Below, in pieces: positions 38,001 to 49,963 of a DNA stretch of 64,000 bases. The notes under the pieces are model-generated. The model was not told the origin of the DNA and made no database searches. It saw only the letters and a list, made by a program, of their open reading frames with translations. The position numbers were made by a program, and so were the translations under genes. The stretch is taken from assembly GCA_017562135.1 (NCBI GenBank), contig QEYB01000533.1:335467-399466 (forward strand), in the 5' to 3' direction. The DNA is from Dipylidium caninum. Lineage: Eukaryota > Platyhelminthes > Cestoda > Cyclophyllidea > Dipylidiidae. How positions within the stretch are numbered: position 1 is the stretch's first letter; each line of letters begins with the position of its first letter.

Positions 38001-41000
38001 TTATTCCGACAACGCGGTCGAATTCTCTTTGACTAAACATTCAGAAATGCCCCCCCCTCTCCCCTCCCTTTCGGCGCTTTAACATGTGTTAATGCATTTT
38101 TTTGCTCTGAGATGTTGTCAGCTCGTCCTAACAATTAATTTGCGGCAATTATTCCTTGTCACAGGCAACTCATTTTTTTAATTATTGGATGATGCAGTGG
38201 CGAAGTATATTCGGTTGAAAGACGACTATCAATCAGATAATCAGCGTCCGAGCTGAAGTGTTCACCCATCGTGATCGCCAACCGAAAAATGGGAGGAGAA
38301 ACGCAGTGTATTTGTGGGACACAGTGTTCCCATATGGGCAAGAATGGTCGCCAGCAGTGGGAAACCACCTCGGCTCGCTGTCGTGCTGCGGACCTAGTTG
38401 CTGCATGGCCACTCACGAACGCGCTGTTTTCAGAGAAGAGGGTGGATTAGCCCCACTGCGAGGGCACATCGGTAACGTGCCACCCATTCGCCCTTTTTGT
38501 TTGTTTGGAATGCCTTTGTAGTTGGTGACGACATACCCTGACCACGAGGGGATATATGAGCAAGACGGAGAACTCCACGACAAGGCGGATGAAGGAAAGA
38601 CGTCCGACATTTGGTCCACTTGTCCGGAGGGCCTGAGTGAGGAACTGCGGATGGTTTGCAGGGAAGAGCTGCTCCAGTGCCTCGCTCGCCTGGGTTCCTG
38701 GGAGGACTTGGATGTGGCTGCAACACGTACTGCCAAGTCATTCCTTCCAGCAGCAGACGATTCTGCTACGACCGCTGCTAAAGAAGATGACGACGACGAC
38801 GACGAAACAGTCTCCGCCTCCAATGCCGGAGTTTTCGACGAATTCGGTTAGTTGCCTTTTTATTTGGACTCTTATTAACACGTATTGGATAGTTTTACTT
38901 TTGACAAGGTGATAAGTCTGGCAGGTGTTGGGTGAATCCTTAACGGTTTAAAGTTAACTGAATCCTTCCCGCAACAGACGTGGAGTCGAGTGCCCTCTTC
39001 TGGTCGAATGTTACCTTTTTTATTCGATCATGGCATCAATCACGAAGAGTCAGCCATCAAGTCCGCTTCTTCAGCTTGAATGTCATGCCTAGATTTTCTG
39101 TGAACGACACTCTGGATGAAAGCAGGAAGAGTTTGGCTTTGCCACCCTTACAAGCAGAGTCGAGTGGACAATCGGTAGGCTTGTCAGTGTGGAACTTCAG
39201 GCTGCAGGCGTAGAGGGGGGTAGAGTTTATTGCTCTCCCCCCCCCCCCCTAATCCAACTTCGTAAGGAATTGGATCAGTTTTCTCATCGGAAGGTATCCA
39301 ACACTGAAAAAAAAACGGGATCTACTGATAGTTGATGCTGCTTTTTAGCGAATACACTGGACTTCGGTAGATGACGATTTCTTCCTCGAAGATGATAACC
39401 CTCGCAAAAACCGGCTTGGCTATTCTTCTCCTTCTCCCCTTTCCTCTCTCATTCCTCCGTGTGTGTTCACTTGAGATGGTCCATTGAGGTTAATTAAGAA
39501 GACAGTTTTTCGTCTACCAAACTTTCCATTTTGTTTTTTTAAGGCCACTTGCCGGCGTGGTGAGTTTTCGTGTAATCTTGTTCCCGCCTCTCTCAAATGC
39601 TCGCAGCTATGCCCCTCCCTGCATGAAGTGATTCCGCTCTGAACCCACACCAACATTCTTTATAGCGTATTTGTGGAAGGAGCCTTATGTCGTGGAAAGT
39701 GTGATCCCACACGTTATCCATGCCCGTCTCCAACGGTGTTTGGGAGCAGAAGTCGACAAGGCCGCCATCCACGAATCTTTGGGCACCGAAGAGGAGAATG
39801 CATTTTACCGAGTAATAGAATCCGGACTTCGTTCCAATTGTCGGGACTTTGAGGTACTCATAATTCCTTTTTACCCTTTAACCGCGTTGTAGACCAAGTT
39901 CGCCTACGAGTTGGCCATCTATAGTGTGCTCCGAGGGAATTTAGTGAAGGCTCGACTCCACTGTACATTGGCTTTCAAGCGGCTTGCAAAGGTGCGTCTT
40001 TTTGCGCCTCCCCGCACTTCCTTGTAGGCATGGTCCACCGAGACGAATAAACACGACTGCCTGCAAAGAATGCAGCTGCTTACAGAACTCCGCGAATTTC
40101 TGCAGGCGTTTCCAATAGGTCCGTTTTTCTTCGTAAACGCTTATTCGCCTTTAGGGTTGGACGCGGATTCCGCGGTCAAATTATTACGTACTTGGCAGGA
40201 ACGAAACACCGTTTCAACTGTTAGCGAAGAACTAACAACCTCTCGGTAAGGCGGGTGTCGACCTAATTTACTCGTCTCAGTCTCTTCTTCCTCTCCAAAC
40301 TGGTAAACTCGGGTTGTCTATCACTCAATGCGCACATGCTTCCGGTGGTTGTTGACTTCCGTCTCGCCTGCGGCAACGCGTTTTCGCGGGAAGGCAACGT
40401 CCGCAGGGCAATCAATCAGCTCACGCCCCTCCATCACGCGGTCGACAGGCTCCGGCGCGCAGGCGACGACGGCGCATTCCGCCGCCTTGCTCTCTGCAGT
40501 GCACTCTCGCGCGCCTGGATGTCCGCGTATTCCCAGGACCTGGTTTTCTGTTCCAACACTGCAGACGGAGATCGGACTTCTTCGGATACTCTCGAACAGG
40601 GCATCATTCAGTGCCTCTCATCGAGCTGTAATTGTTTCTCGGTCCCCCCCTCTAGTTGGAATGTAAAAGCTGAAGTTGGCAAGGAGTTCAGACCTTCCCT
40701 TAGTGTTTGCTTGTTGCTTGACGCTGGTCCATGCTTACTGACAGACCATTGGAGGAAGCACCTCCCTTGCCTACCTACCATGGCTACTGCCTTGTATGCC
40801 CCCAACGCTCAACGAAGACGTTGGAGGTTTTCTCATTGTCGACTAGTCACTAGCCTCCAAGATTGACAGATTATGCATTTGTGCCTGGTTAAGTCATCGA
40901 GGATTTCTGGTCAGGCGCCCTTGTCTTCGAGGCAGCAGTGACATGACAGGATAGTTTTCATTTAATCAGCCTAATCGAGATACGCCCTGTGATTGCTCTT

Positions 41001-44000
41001 TCCAGCGCAATGCATCGAGTTATACGAGACTCTTCGACAGCCGCTCTCGGGCGACAATGACGATGCTGCTCTCGCCCAATTCTCACACGCCGTCTGCATG
41101 GGTCAATTGCTCTCCGCATTCCAGGATTTGCAAGAATCAGGCCGTCTAAGCGAGCCCGGCGCTAGACACTACGCGACCGCACTCCAACCCACACTGAAGT
41201 CGCGGCTCTCCCAAATCTCCGGGCTGGAAGAGATAAGGGACGCGGAATTGCTTGAGTCCTCCGCCTTCTTCTTTTTCAAACGATGCATAGAGTTGGCATT
41301 AGACGTGCAGTCTGGGACAAAACTTCCGTCGCTTTCGTCTGAGAAGGCGATTGCACGGCAAAATCTCCTTGTTCACGATGTCGATGAGGCTCTGCTGGAG
41401 GTGGCAAACTTTTGCAATGCGCGTATAGATGAAGGTGAGTTGATTTTGCCACCAGAAAATGCGCGGTTCAGGATATGATTTTGTATAGAAAACCTATGGT
41501 ACAGTGCTGGGCTTTTGAAACTCCTCTAAAAAGAGAAAACAGATCTGAACTAGAAGAGGGAAACTCGAAATGGGAAGAAGCGTCGACATGCAAAATCACT
41601 GTCGGTGCAGTTGAATTCCAGTGCTAGTCGAAAGCCTCAAGCTCCCTTCTTGTCCGCCTGGCATTCAGGCGAATGTGACTGCCACCATTGGCGCAGAGCG
41701 TCCTTTTCCTTGCTCTCGATTATGACGACTCGCCTGTCTTTCTGTTCGGCACGAGGATTTCACCCATTAATCGTGAGCTACCCACTCCAGTCAAATCTCT
41801 TCTGGCTGGGTTGCCCAGCCTTCTGACGTCGTGCGGATGGATTTCCCGTCTGTCGTAGTTACTCATGCTTTAAATCTCGCTCTTTTTGTTGAGAATGTTT
41901 TGACTGGCGAAACTCCCTCCTACCCATAACTCTCAGCGTGGGACAAACTCGTCGCCTACCAGTGCGTGCAACAAAAAGGTCTTATCCTGTTTGACGTTTC
42001 ATCTTAACGATGGAACCGTTGCAGGCGAGGTTGGAATCACGCGCACGCAGAGGAAGCCGAGTGCTGAACGAAATACTTGATGGAACTTGTAGGAGCCCAC
42101 TGTTTCGTAATTGCTGCCTTAGTCACATAAACCTGTTCTTATCACAAAGTGGCATCATAAATCGTCTCTCGGCTAATTTCTTACATGCCCGATTTTGACG
42201 AGGTTCCTTCAAATTCTCGTCTTCTCTAGCCTATGATGAAATATGGATATCTCAACACGATCATCTGGTATGTTGTCGACGTGGAGAGCATGGCGGACTG
42301 ATAACTATGGCAAAGTTTCCCGTTTAGGGGACGTGAAAGCAGTCTTCCGTGTGGACAGCACGCTTGACCGGCGATCGGCAGCTTGAAGGGCCCCACTTTA
42401 AGCTACATTGGCCTCGCATACACCGTCTTCTGTGAACGCGTTGGTATGATGAGTTGGATGCATGGGGCAGGAGACCGCGAGGGCGGCAACAGCGAGTAGA
42501 TGACTTTGCGGGTACCGGGGAGGGGGTGGAGCTCTTCTTATGGGCTTGAGCGTTCACCAAATCCGTGGGAGAGGCGATGTTATCCGCAAGGAGCCGGGGT
42601 GAGAGACGGGCTGTACAGGGAGTGCAGTGATTCGCACCCGACGGCGGCGGAAGGGCTGAGGCCAAATCACTGAGAGGAGAAAGTGGCTCGCGGAATGTGG
42701 ATTTAAGGCGTGTAATCTAACCTTGTTGTTCATCATGGAAGGCAGGGGAGCTGGAGACGCCTATGCGGACGCCTTCACACGTTCTGTGCTGACCGCGATG
42801 AGAATGGGCGCTGAGGACGGTCGCATCAGGTTCGGCCGAGTTTTGCAGATCGAAGTGGCTCGTTGCAAGTCCAACCCGCGCTACGATGCCCGCCTCTTCC
42901 GCGACTTGGTTCGTCACTCTCCTTTTCACCCCATTTACTTTCGCGCAGAATTTCTCTCTCTATACCTCCTACCCTTGTCCTCTGCGTTATAGACAAAAGA
43001 CCTGCCACCGTCGTCATTCTCGCAGTGGTTTGACCGGGTGGTTAGTGCCCCACTGGAGGGGGCCACGCCTCTGGTCACGGACATTCTTCGGAAGGCTGCT
43101 CAACAGTTTCCCCAAGTCTTGGCCTTTCCCTTTCGGGTGATAGTGACGTCCGCATGCGACTGGCTGGAAGATGGACGTTCCATGATTGAAATGTTTGTCG
43201 GGAAATTACATGAGGACGGTAAAGGAGACGCAGCGCCGATTTTTATCGAGTACGCAATAGCGAGAGACTTGCGGCATTTTGCTATTTCACCTCAGTTGAT
43301 TCGGAATTCACGGTCTGGACTTGGGCAGGATTGTTTCTCATAGGCAACACATCGAGTCAGCTGTCATAAATCTGTTGGACTTGCCTCAGTGCCTTGCGAT
43401 GAAAGGATTTTGAACGCAACTGTTACAAAATGTTGATCATTTTAATTTTCCTCCAAGGTTATCGCGAATGCTCTCAAACTACCCCAGATTGGCTCGATTC
43501 ATCGCAGAACTGGGCACTCTTGATGATCCGGACTTGGTCTTCAGGGTGAGACGAATTTGTCCAACTCCATAGCGCACGCTACTTCCTAATTCATCTTTGT
43601 ACAGTGGGGGTTTGAGAATTTGTGCAGCCTTTTAAACACGTGGGTTCTGCGTCGGAACACTACCATAAGACGCCGGACCCTATGAGGACTCACTTGCGAG
43701 TTGAGCTCCATTTCCTTACCCAAATCGTCGGCAAAGGATCTGTCATTTGGCGTCCATGTCAGATATAATTAATGGTACTCCGTGTCCTTCTCCTCCACAG
43801 GATTGGGTGAACAATTACGTGAAAAAGGTCATTCGCTCCGCCAGCTCGGGTCGCGACAATCTCATGGCTTCCTGGAGCGCTCTCCTACGCCGCGGTTTTC
43901 GGCGTCCTCACTCTGATGTCCTCGTTGCAGGTGAATTCGGCTATGCATCTATCTATCGGCTAACCACTTCTTCCTCATGATGAATCGTCTCTCCTCATGT

Positions 44001-47000
44001 TAGGCGGTCTTCCAACATCCGGCGTGGGTGGCTCCGGTCGCCAACACGCGGTGCAGATCGTAAGTCCGCTTCCTAGCCACGCAACATCCACAGTGCTTCC
44101 CCTTTACAGCCGGATTCTAGGTGATGCCATGCGGTACATCTCTTCCTTTCAGCTCTCCGATGTGGTGCAAAAGGAATTCGGAAGAAATTGCGAAGGCCTT
44201 TTAACTATCACCAACAGCGATTTTGACTCAGCCATGCAGAGAATCGTAGCTGCATACAAACCAGTCAACCGGAAGCATGAAAAGATGCTCTACTTTTCTC
44301 ACTGGCTCGAAAACTTTTCTTCGGACGAGCAGGATGCCGTCGAGATGCCAGGACAGCGTTGGAGTTCCTCTTCTCAGAGGACCGTCCCCGTAACCATAGA
44401 ACGCGTTGACCCAAGCGTCAAGGTGTGTTTCGTGTTTGTCCCGAAAACCCGAAATCCCCATTCTTTGACGTTACATTGACAAGAGACATTAACTGGCCAC
44501 CTCATTACCCGCTGGTGAAGTGATTTCATCAGCGACACCTAAAGGCGTCCGTAATTTTGCGTGTGGCAGGTACAACTGAACGGCAGTTGGAGAGCAGGGA
44601 CACGCGTTTTGGGAATGCTAGGCCTTCGTCCGGAGGCAAAGTAGTCATGAACAGTCTGTTGTAGACGTCGAGTGTATCAACGACAAAATATTTCTCTTAC
44701 GATGTTCGAATATTTTGTGCTTTTGGTCGTGTAATTTGAGTTTCAGCTTACATCAAAGGCGGGCAGAAGACTACTCCCCTTTGCAACACCTTTAACCATC
44801 TAATTTGCCTCCGAAGGTCCATTCTTAAGTGAAAAGTCCATCGAAAAGCAGTTTACCTTACTATATTCTCGTTGCCCAACCGCCAGCCTCATTTTGTTAA
44901 GAGTCTACGTGTATGAAATGTGCCTGAAGTAGGTTTTTATTGGCCCGCTTTTGACCCTGATAAGTAAACTCGTGTCCCAGATCATGATGAGCCTGCGTCG
45001 ACCGAAGCTGTTGCGCCTGCTGGGCAGTGATGGACGCTGGCGGCAATGGCTGGTCAAAGGTGGTGAGGACCTACGCCAGGACGCGAACGTCCAGCGCCTC
45101 CTGGGCTTTGCGAATCACGCCATCGCCTCGGCTGCCAGCGTTACCCACACTCCCACCTGCAGCGCGAGGCATCTCCGCACCTACGCCGTTGTCCCGGTGA
45201 GCGTCAAGCAGGGCCTCATTCAGTGGCTCAACGGCACCGCCACCCTCCTCGCGTTCTGCACTGACGCCATGTGTAGTCAAGAAAAGGACCGCTTCATGTG
45301 AGTCGCATTGCTTAATCCTGGTGAAATTTGTGCGCCTCCCGCGCATCAGTTGGAAGACTAGAGGGGACGGAGACACGAGAGCCATCGGGAGTTTCGGCAC
45401 ACCCTCCCCCCTCCTCCCCCCTGGGAAAAGCTGAGACGGTCTATGCACCATTCTACATTGCGGTTCCCGGGTACGCAAAGGATAAAAGAGATGAATGCCC
45501 AAATAGTTGTGTGGCAGCCCACCTTGAATCTCTTACAGTCTACTGGGCCACACCCGAACCCCTCTAAAGACCAAAGTAAAGCTGAACACCTCTATTCCAG
45601 GAAGGATAAAGGTGCGCTGGACGCCAAGGTCGCTCGCAGTTGTGGTAACCTCTTGTGGGGTGCAGACGTTGAATCTGAAGCAGCGTCGGTCGTGTCGGAT
45701 TTCACTGCCCTGGAAAATTTTGCCTTCTCCCTGCGTCTTTTGCGTCGCGGCCTGCGCACCACGGTGGCAATGTCGGCGGAGCACTTCTCCGCTCTGCGCT
45801 ACGGCCTCATCACCAGTCACGCCGCCCTCTGCGCTGTCCACTTTATCCTCGGTGCGTCCTTGAGCTCCCGTACTCTGCCTTCTGTCGGCAGCCTTCCACC
45901 ACACCGTTTAATTAGTAGGCTTTTTTAAAGAGATTCCTGAGGATTATCTAAACTGTCAACCTGTGAGTGCACAATCGGGTTCCCGGCCTGTCCGCATTGG
46001 TCCATGGGACAACTCGTAAAACCGGCCAGTTTCCCTCCCCTGAGGCAACAATCTGTCATCACACTTTTACATAATGACGGCAGATTCTCCTCTCTTGTGT
46101 GTTTTTTTTTGCTTTAATTGTTTACTCTGCGCCTGTGGCTTGAGCTGACATTTCTCGACTCCTTCGAGTATTTAGTCCTGGCACACAAACGATGTTTAGG
46201 CGTTCAGCTGTCATTGCCGAGGCAGGTGGTTGACAGATGAATGTATCTAAGTCTATTTCGATGTCTTTTGCGAGGCGTTTGATGTATTTTACTGGTTGCA
46301 TGTAAGGATTTTCCTTCCACGCTCTCTGAGCGTCAAAACGCTACAACCGCGGCTTCGGCACGCGCATTAAAGCCTTCAATCGGAAAGGGTGGGCGGATAA
46401 CCAGGAATATTTTCAATCAGAATGCGAAACAAATCCAATCCTCCTTGGTTTTCCCAATAGGCGTAGGTGACCGTCACTTAGGCAACTTCCTTCTGGACAC
46501 TTCCACGGGAGGCCTCGTGGGCATCGACTTCGGCTACGTGTTTGGAGTTTCTTTGAGTTTTCCCACCCCTGAATACGCGCCTGTCAGACTGACCGCCAGC
46601 CTTCGGGAGCTTTCGGAGCCCTCTGGACCCGCGGGTCTCTTCGGAGTCACGCTGTACCACACCCTCGCCGCACTTCGTCACCATTCCAGTCTCTTTTTCT
46701 CCACCCTTCAGGTAGCTCGTAGTTCTTAACTCTGTCCTTCCGCTATTGATGTTTAATACAAAGTGGTGCTTTTTATGACCCCATCTGCGCCTTGTTTAAT
46801 CGGTTTTCCCATTTCTCGTGGATTTGGACTTGTATTGGATCTGATCTTGAGGAAGAGTGAGTGAACGAGGCTTTCATCACGCTCGGATATCTGAAAATAG
46901 GGTTGATGTGTAGTTTAGACAACTTTCAATGTATTTAGTAAGGCGTGAATAAACCTTTTCTGTCTCGTCTTTCTCACTTTCCCTTAAATCTTCTCTGATA

Positions 47001-47814
47001 ATACCTCAATATGTCCACTTTCCGCCAAGGCTTACAGAAACGATTTCTAAAAGCCTCTTCCAGACCCCATCCCTACTCTTAGCGAGCTACGTGCCATCTT
47101 CATTCTTTTCCTAACCCCCAATTGATTCATTTCTCCCCACTACACTCCAGCGCGAGCACTGGATAACTTGCGTCCGCGCGGAGCTAAGGTGCACTTGGCT
47201 CAACAGCCTTATGCTTGTGGTCGGCGGGTTTCTTGTCTTCTCTCCTCAAGAATTTACTCTTCCCTTCGTACCTGAGTTAGGCTCGGCGTTTCTCGTAGAC
47301 AGCTCCCCTCAAGTGTGCCCCCCCTCCCACCTCGTTGAAGTCCCGTCGGTGCATTCCTACGTTCAACTCTATTACTCCAAATCTCCCTTCTAACCCATTT
47401 GTTGCAATTGATCTATCCAGACCCGGCAGGTTGTTTGCTCGAAAAAATACCTTTATTCTGCTGCGTTTCATCCGCTTGTAGACTTGCATAAAGGAAAAGT
47501 CCGCCACTGATTGGTCAGTCTACAGCGAGCGCTACAACCAATCAGAGGAGGAGTATCAAAATTCCCGACTCTCCCTAATGCAATGCAAACTGAATGGCCA
47601 CTGTCCGGCTCAGCTGTTGATCGACGATTTGAGGGGCCGCTTCGGCACGTGCAATTGGTTTGGTCGTTTTGAGAGCATTGTGAGAACGACGGTGGACAGT
47701 GCTGGCAGCTCCATTGTTCTTCCTCCTGTCGAACAGGCTCGCCGACTGGTCTGTCTCAGCACCTGTCCGCAGATGCTCGCAAGAATGTACCCAGGTTGGA
47801 ATGCCGCCTTGTAG
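20076..47814 (+). CDS. PRKDC: DNA-dependent protein kinase catalytic subunit orthologue (DNA-PKcs)
   Basis: Giant PI3K-like kinase that binds Ku at DNA ends and drives non-homologous end joining. Many short exons follow the human protein order. Landmarks: HEAT exon 20610-20880; 22028-22240 (acidic stretch then PSYQVYLPLWRKLL, human PTYKDYVDLFRHLL); 23779-23850 (LLSGLHRLLTLAHLLARRS); 25319-25720 (ASACLREFLLW); 29170-29335 (LYNRLPKSCL…GTELTAALIK, human YSRLPKDDV…NELTKTLIK); 30945-31065 (FVVKLVINCPE); 31530-31870; 35739-36295 (RRKF…LGALPDIETV, human GDLPDIQI); FAT region 37261-44425; kinase 44981-46711; FATC 47482-47814. The divergence is high but colinearity is clear. The ATG at 20076 is the first good candidate; upstream leader exons cannot be excluded. 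Internal exon boundaries are only partly resolved, and some human segments lack a visible counterpart. Confidence 0.9.
34770..35065 (+). other. PRKDC: PRKDC exon corresponding to the autophosphorylation (ABCDE) linker
   Basis: A Ser/Thr-rich exon reads STWDPVVLSGTRQLILSRTQ then GSATLALPEGSAAQTRLMET. In vertebrates the equivalent segment ([20 protein letters not shown]) carries the ABCDE phosphosites. Several Ser/Thr remain, including SRTQ, a T-Q site of the kind PIKK kinases prefer. Alignment here is by order and general character rather than strong identity. Confidence 0.55.
38522..38848 (+). other. PRKDC: PRKDC FAT-region exon with acidic insertion
   Basis: The exon frame aligns with the FAT helical region around the human CYNHLAEWKSLEYCSTAS; here it reads CLARLGSWEDLDVAATRTAK. 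It continues into an Ala/Ser/Asp-rich stretch with six consecutive aspartates (near 38788-38805), longer than in the human protein. This looks like a lineage-specific disordered loop. Confidence 0.55.
44981..46711 (+). other. PRKDC: PRKDC kinase-domain exons
   Basis: Exon 44981-45297 starts after GTCCCAG and carries SLRRPKLLRLLGSDG and the ATP-lysine segment WLVKGGEDLRQD, then LRTYAVVPVSVKQGLIQWL. Exon 45601-45851 covers FSALRYGLITSHAALCAVHFILG. Exon 46461-46711 joins in phase (G + GC) to give the catalytic loop GVGDRHLGN and metal site GIDFGYVFG. The order SLRRPK…LVKGGEDLRQD…GDRHLxN…IDFG is specific to the DNA-PKcs branch of PIKKs. A short exon between 45303 and 45600, matching human KDWLTKMSG, was not found. 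Confidence 0.92.
47482..47814 (+). other. PRKDC: terminal PRKDC exon with FATC domain
   Basis: The exon begins after CGCTTGTAG and ends at a TAG. It carries the post-kinase helices and a FATC end reading LVCLSTCPQMLARMYPGWNAAL. Human DNA-PKcs ends [22 protein letters not shown]. The spacing and the GW pair agree, but the usual terminal aromatic/Met is replaced by AAL. Confidence 0.88.
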
Positions 47815-49963
47815 TTGTGTCATTTTTCTCTGATACGGTCTTTCTTCGATCACTTCTCTCCTTGTGTTACTCTTCTCGACCTGTCTTCTCATTTCGTGAC
47901 GTTTTTGTTAATTATTCACTTAATTTCTTGTAAGTTTATTCATATCTCTAATTTTCTCATTTAAAAACTATCTTTTAATCTCCTGTGAAAGTTATTTGAG
48001 GAGATCAAATGAACATTCACCCATTGCGGCCTCATAGGATTTCAGAAATTTGAGTATCATTTTCTAACTAGCCAGATGAGGCACCACTTTTCGCCGCAAA
48101 GCAGTGGCATTTCGGCTGTAAAAGTCTTAAGAAACTCTGGCCTAAGAGGAGATTTCATTACGATGGTTGGCCGTCAGTCGATTAATCACTGGGTTTAATG
48201 TATTCCCATTAGGATTTGAAGCTCTCAAAAGGTCCTTAAACTTAGGTTTATGGACCTCAACAAATTTCTGGAGTTGATTAGGAAGCAGGCGACTTGACTC
48301 CCCTACTTCCCAGATCGTCTATAATGGCGGGGCTCGAAGTAATAGTAGGAGTAAAACCGACGCACGCGGAAGACGTGTTCAATTTGAGCCTTTGCGCCAC
48401 CAGATGAGCGATTCACTCATTCCTAACTGGACTGCTCCTTATTTCTGCCGCCACACGTCCCTCTCGCGTTCCGCCGGTTCCGTAACAAAGCTGCCTGCGC
48501 GGTCAGAGTCTCCGCTTGGCTCCACGGGCGTGACAGTAACAAGTTTGATGTGCTAAGTGTCTACGTGGTTGGGGGGGAGGGGGGGAAGGCGGAGGGGGCA
48601 CAGGCGGAGAGAGGAGTGGTAGACAGAGTGAAATGAGACTTCACGAAACTTATACCAGCAGGCGTTGTCGAGCCTCCCGTCTCTCGTCCGCCATTTCATT
48701 GTCTCGAAGAGAATCGTGAGCGGACGCTCAAGGCGTGATTGGCGTTCCTCCGTCCATTGTTGGAACACGGCAATGGTGCGAGTAAATTCCTTCCCATTGA
48801 CTACTCCTCGGTCTTATGCGTCTGCAGTATTATTCGGGAATTTAACTTAGACGCTGTCGACGGGTGCGTTCGGGGTTCAGGTGGAGAGGGGCTGAGTGGC
48901 GATGGCATGCACGCATTCCAATACCCTGTTGATCGCTGATTAGAATCGACGAGGAGGGAGAACTCACTCGGTCCTGTCATCCCATAGGCATGGAGGCCAG
49001 GCAAAGTGACACTCGTCTTCCAAGCTCTTATCGGCGTCTCGTTCAAACACTCGAGGAGTGACAAGCTAGGGCGACGCGAAAGCACGGCAGAGGCATTTAA
49101 ATGCGTGAGGTATCCGTGGCAGATCCACTGTTGTGGTGCCTGCAACGGTTAAGGCATCGAAATGCCTTCCTCTCGATTGACCCGCAGCCCTGAGATGCGT
49201 CCCAGCACGCGTGCAAAAGGCGCACACACAAGCATTCTATCATGCTTCGATAGGAGGTGCCTCGGCCGTTATGAAGCCCCCACGAAGCGCTGCAGTGTGA
49301 CGTTTTGCGCCGCGTCCATCGGTCTCGCCTCCTCCACCGCTCTCGTACCCTGACACGCCCTGCACAGACCGACCACGGGGAGTTGCGCGTTGGTTGGGCG
49401 CCCTGGAGCAGGAAGCAGCCGATTTGCTGCACTGCGAACCATCAGAGTGGAGAGTGCCTCCGTCAGATTTATGGCAGTTTATAAACCCTTGGCACCGTGC
49501 ACATCGTCTGGGAACTCCAGCACTCACGGACATGTGTCTTTAACGCCAGGAACCTGTTCTCTCCAACAATTGTTGGTTCGAGCACAGACCCACCGGACAA
49601 TCGGTTCGGGGGGGACAAACGGCACTCGCGCTCCCCCTTCAACTGCTCGAAAGCATGGCGCCTTTTCAATAGTATCTCTTTTGTGTCGGTAGAAGCGTAT
49701 GTTTTTATTTGGCCCAAAAACGCCACCCATCGGCAGGGCGTGTTTGTCAGACGAAGCTTTGTGGCCTGTAGGGTTGAAACTGCAACCCGGTGTGCCCCCC
49801 AGCTCCCGACCCGCCCGACCCAGCGGCAGTTGGTGGCTAAGAAGCAAGAGGGAAGTGCTACGATAGTTGGAATCTCTGATCGGATGCGCGCGAGCAGGCG
49901 AGGACAGGCATTGGACGTGGATGGGGAGGAGGGCAAGCCTTTGTGAGAGGTGACGAGGAGCAT
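47815..49963. other. intergenic between convergent PRKDC and DNAH 3' ends
   Basis: About 2.1 kb. The first part is T-rich, the second GC-rich with a G-run at 48571-48598. I see no coding exon or RNA that can be supported. Confidence 0.55.
48571..48598 (+). repeat. G-rich tract (possible G-quadruplex)
   Basis: Runs of seven, seven and five G plus short G pairs occur within 28 bases. The composition could form a quadruplex. No gene signal is tied to it. Confidence 0.6.

Noticed and set aside
39238..39251. Poly-C run
   Set aside because: Simple homopolymer in a PRKDC intron; no function suggested by context.
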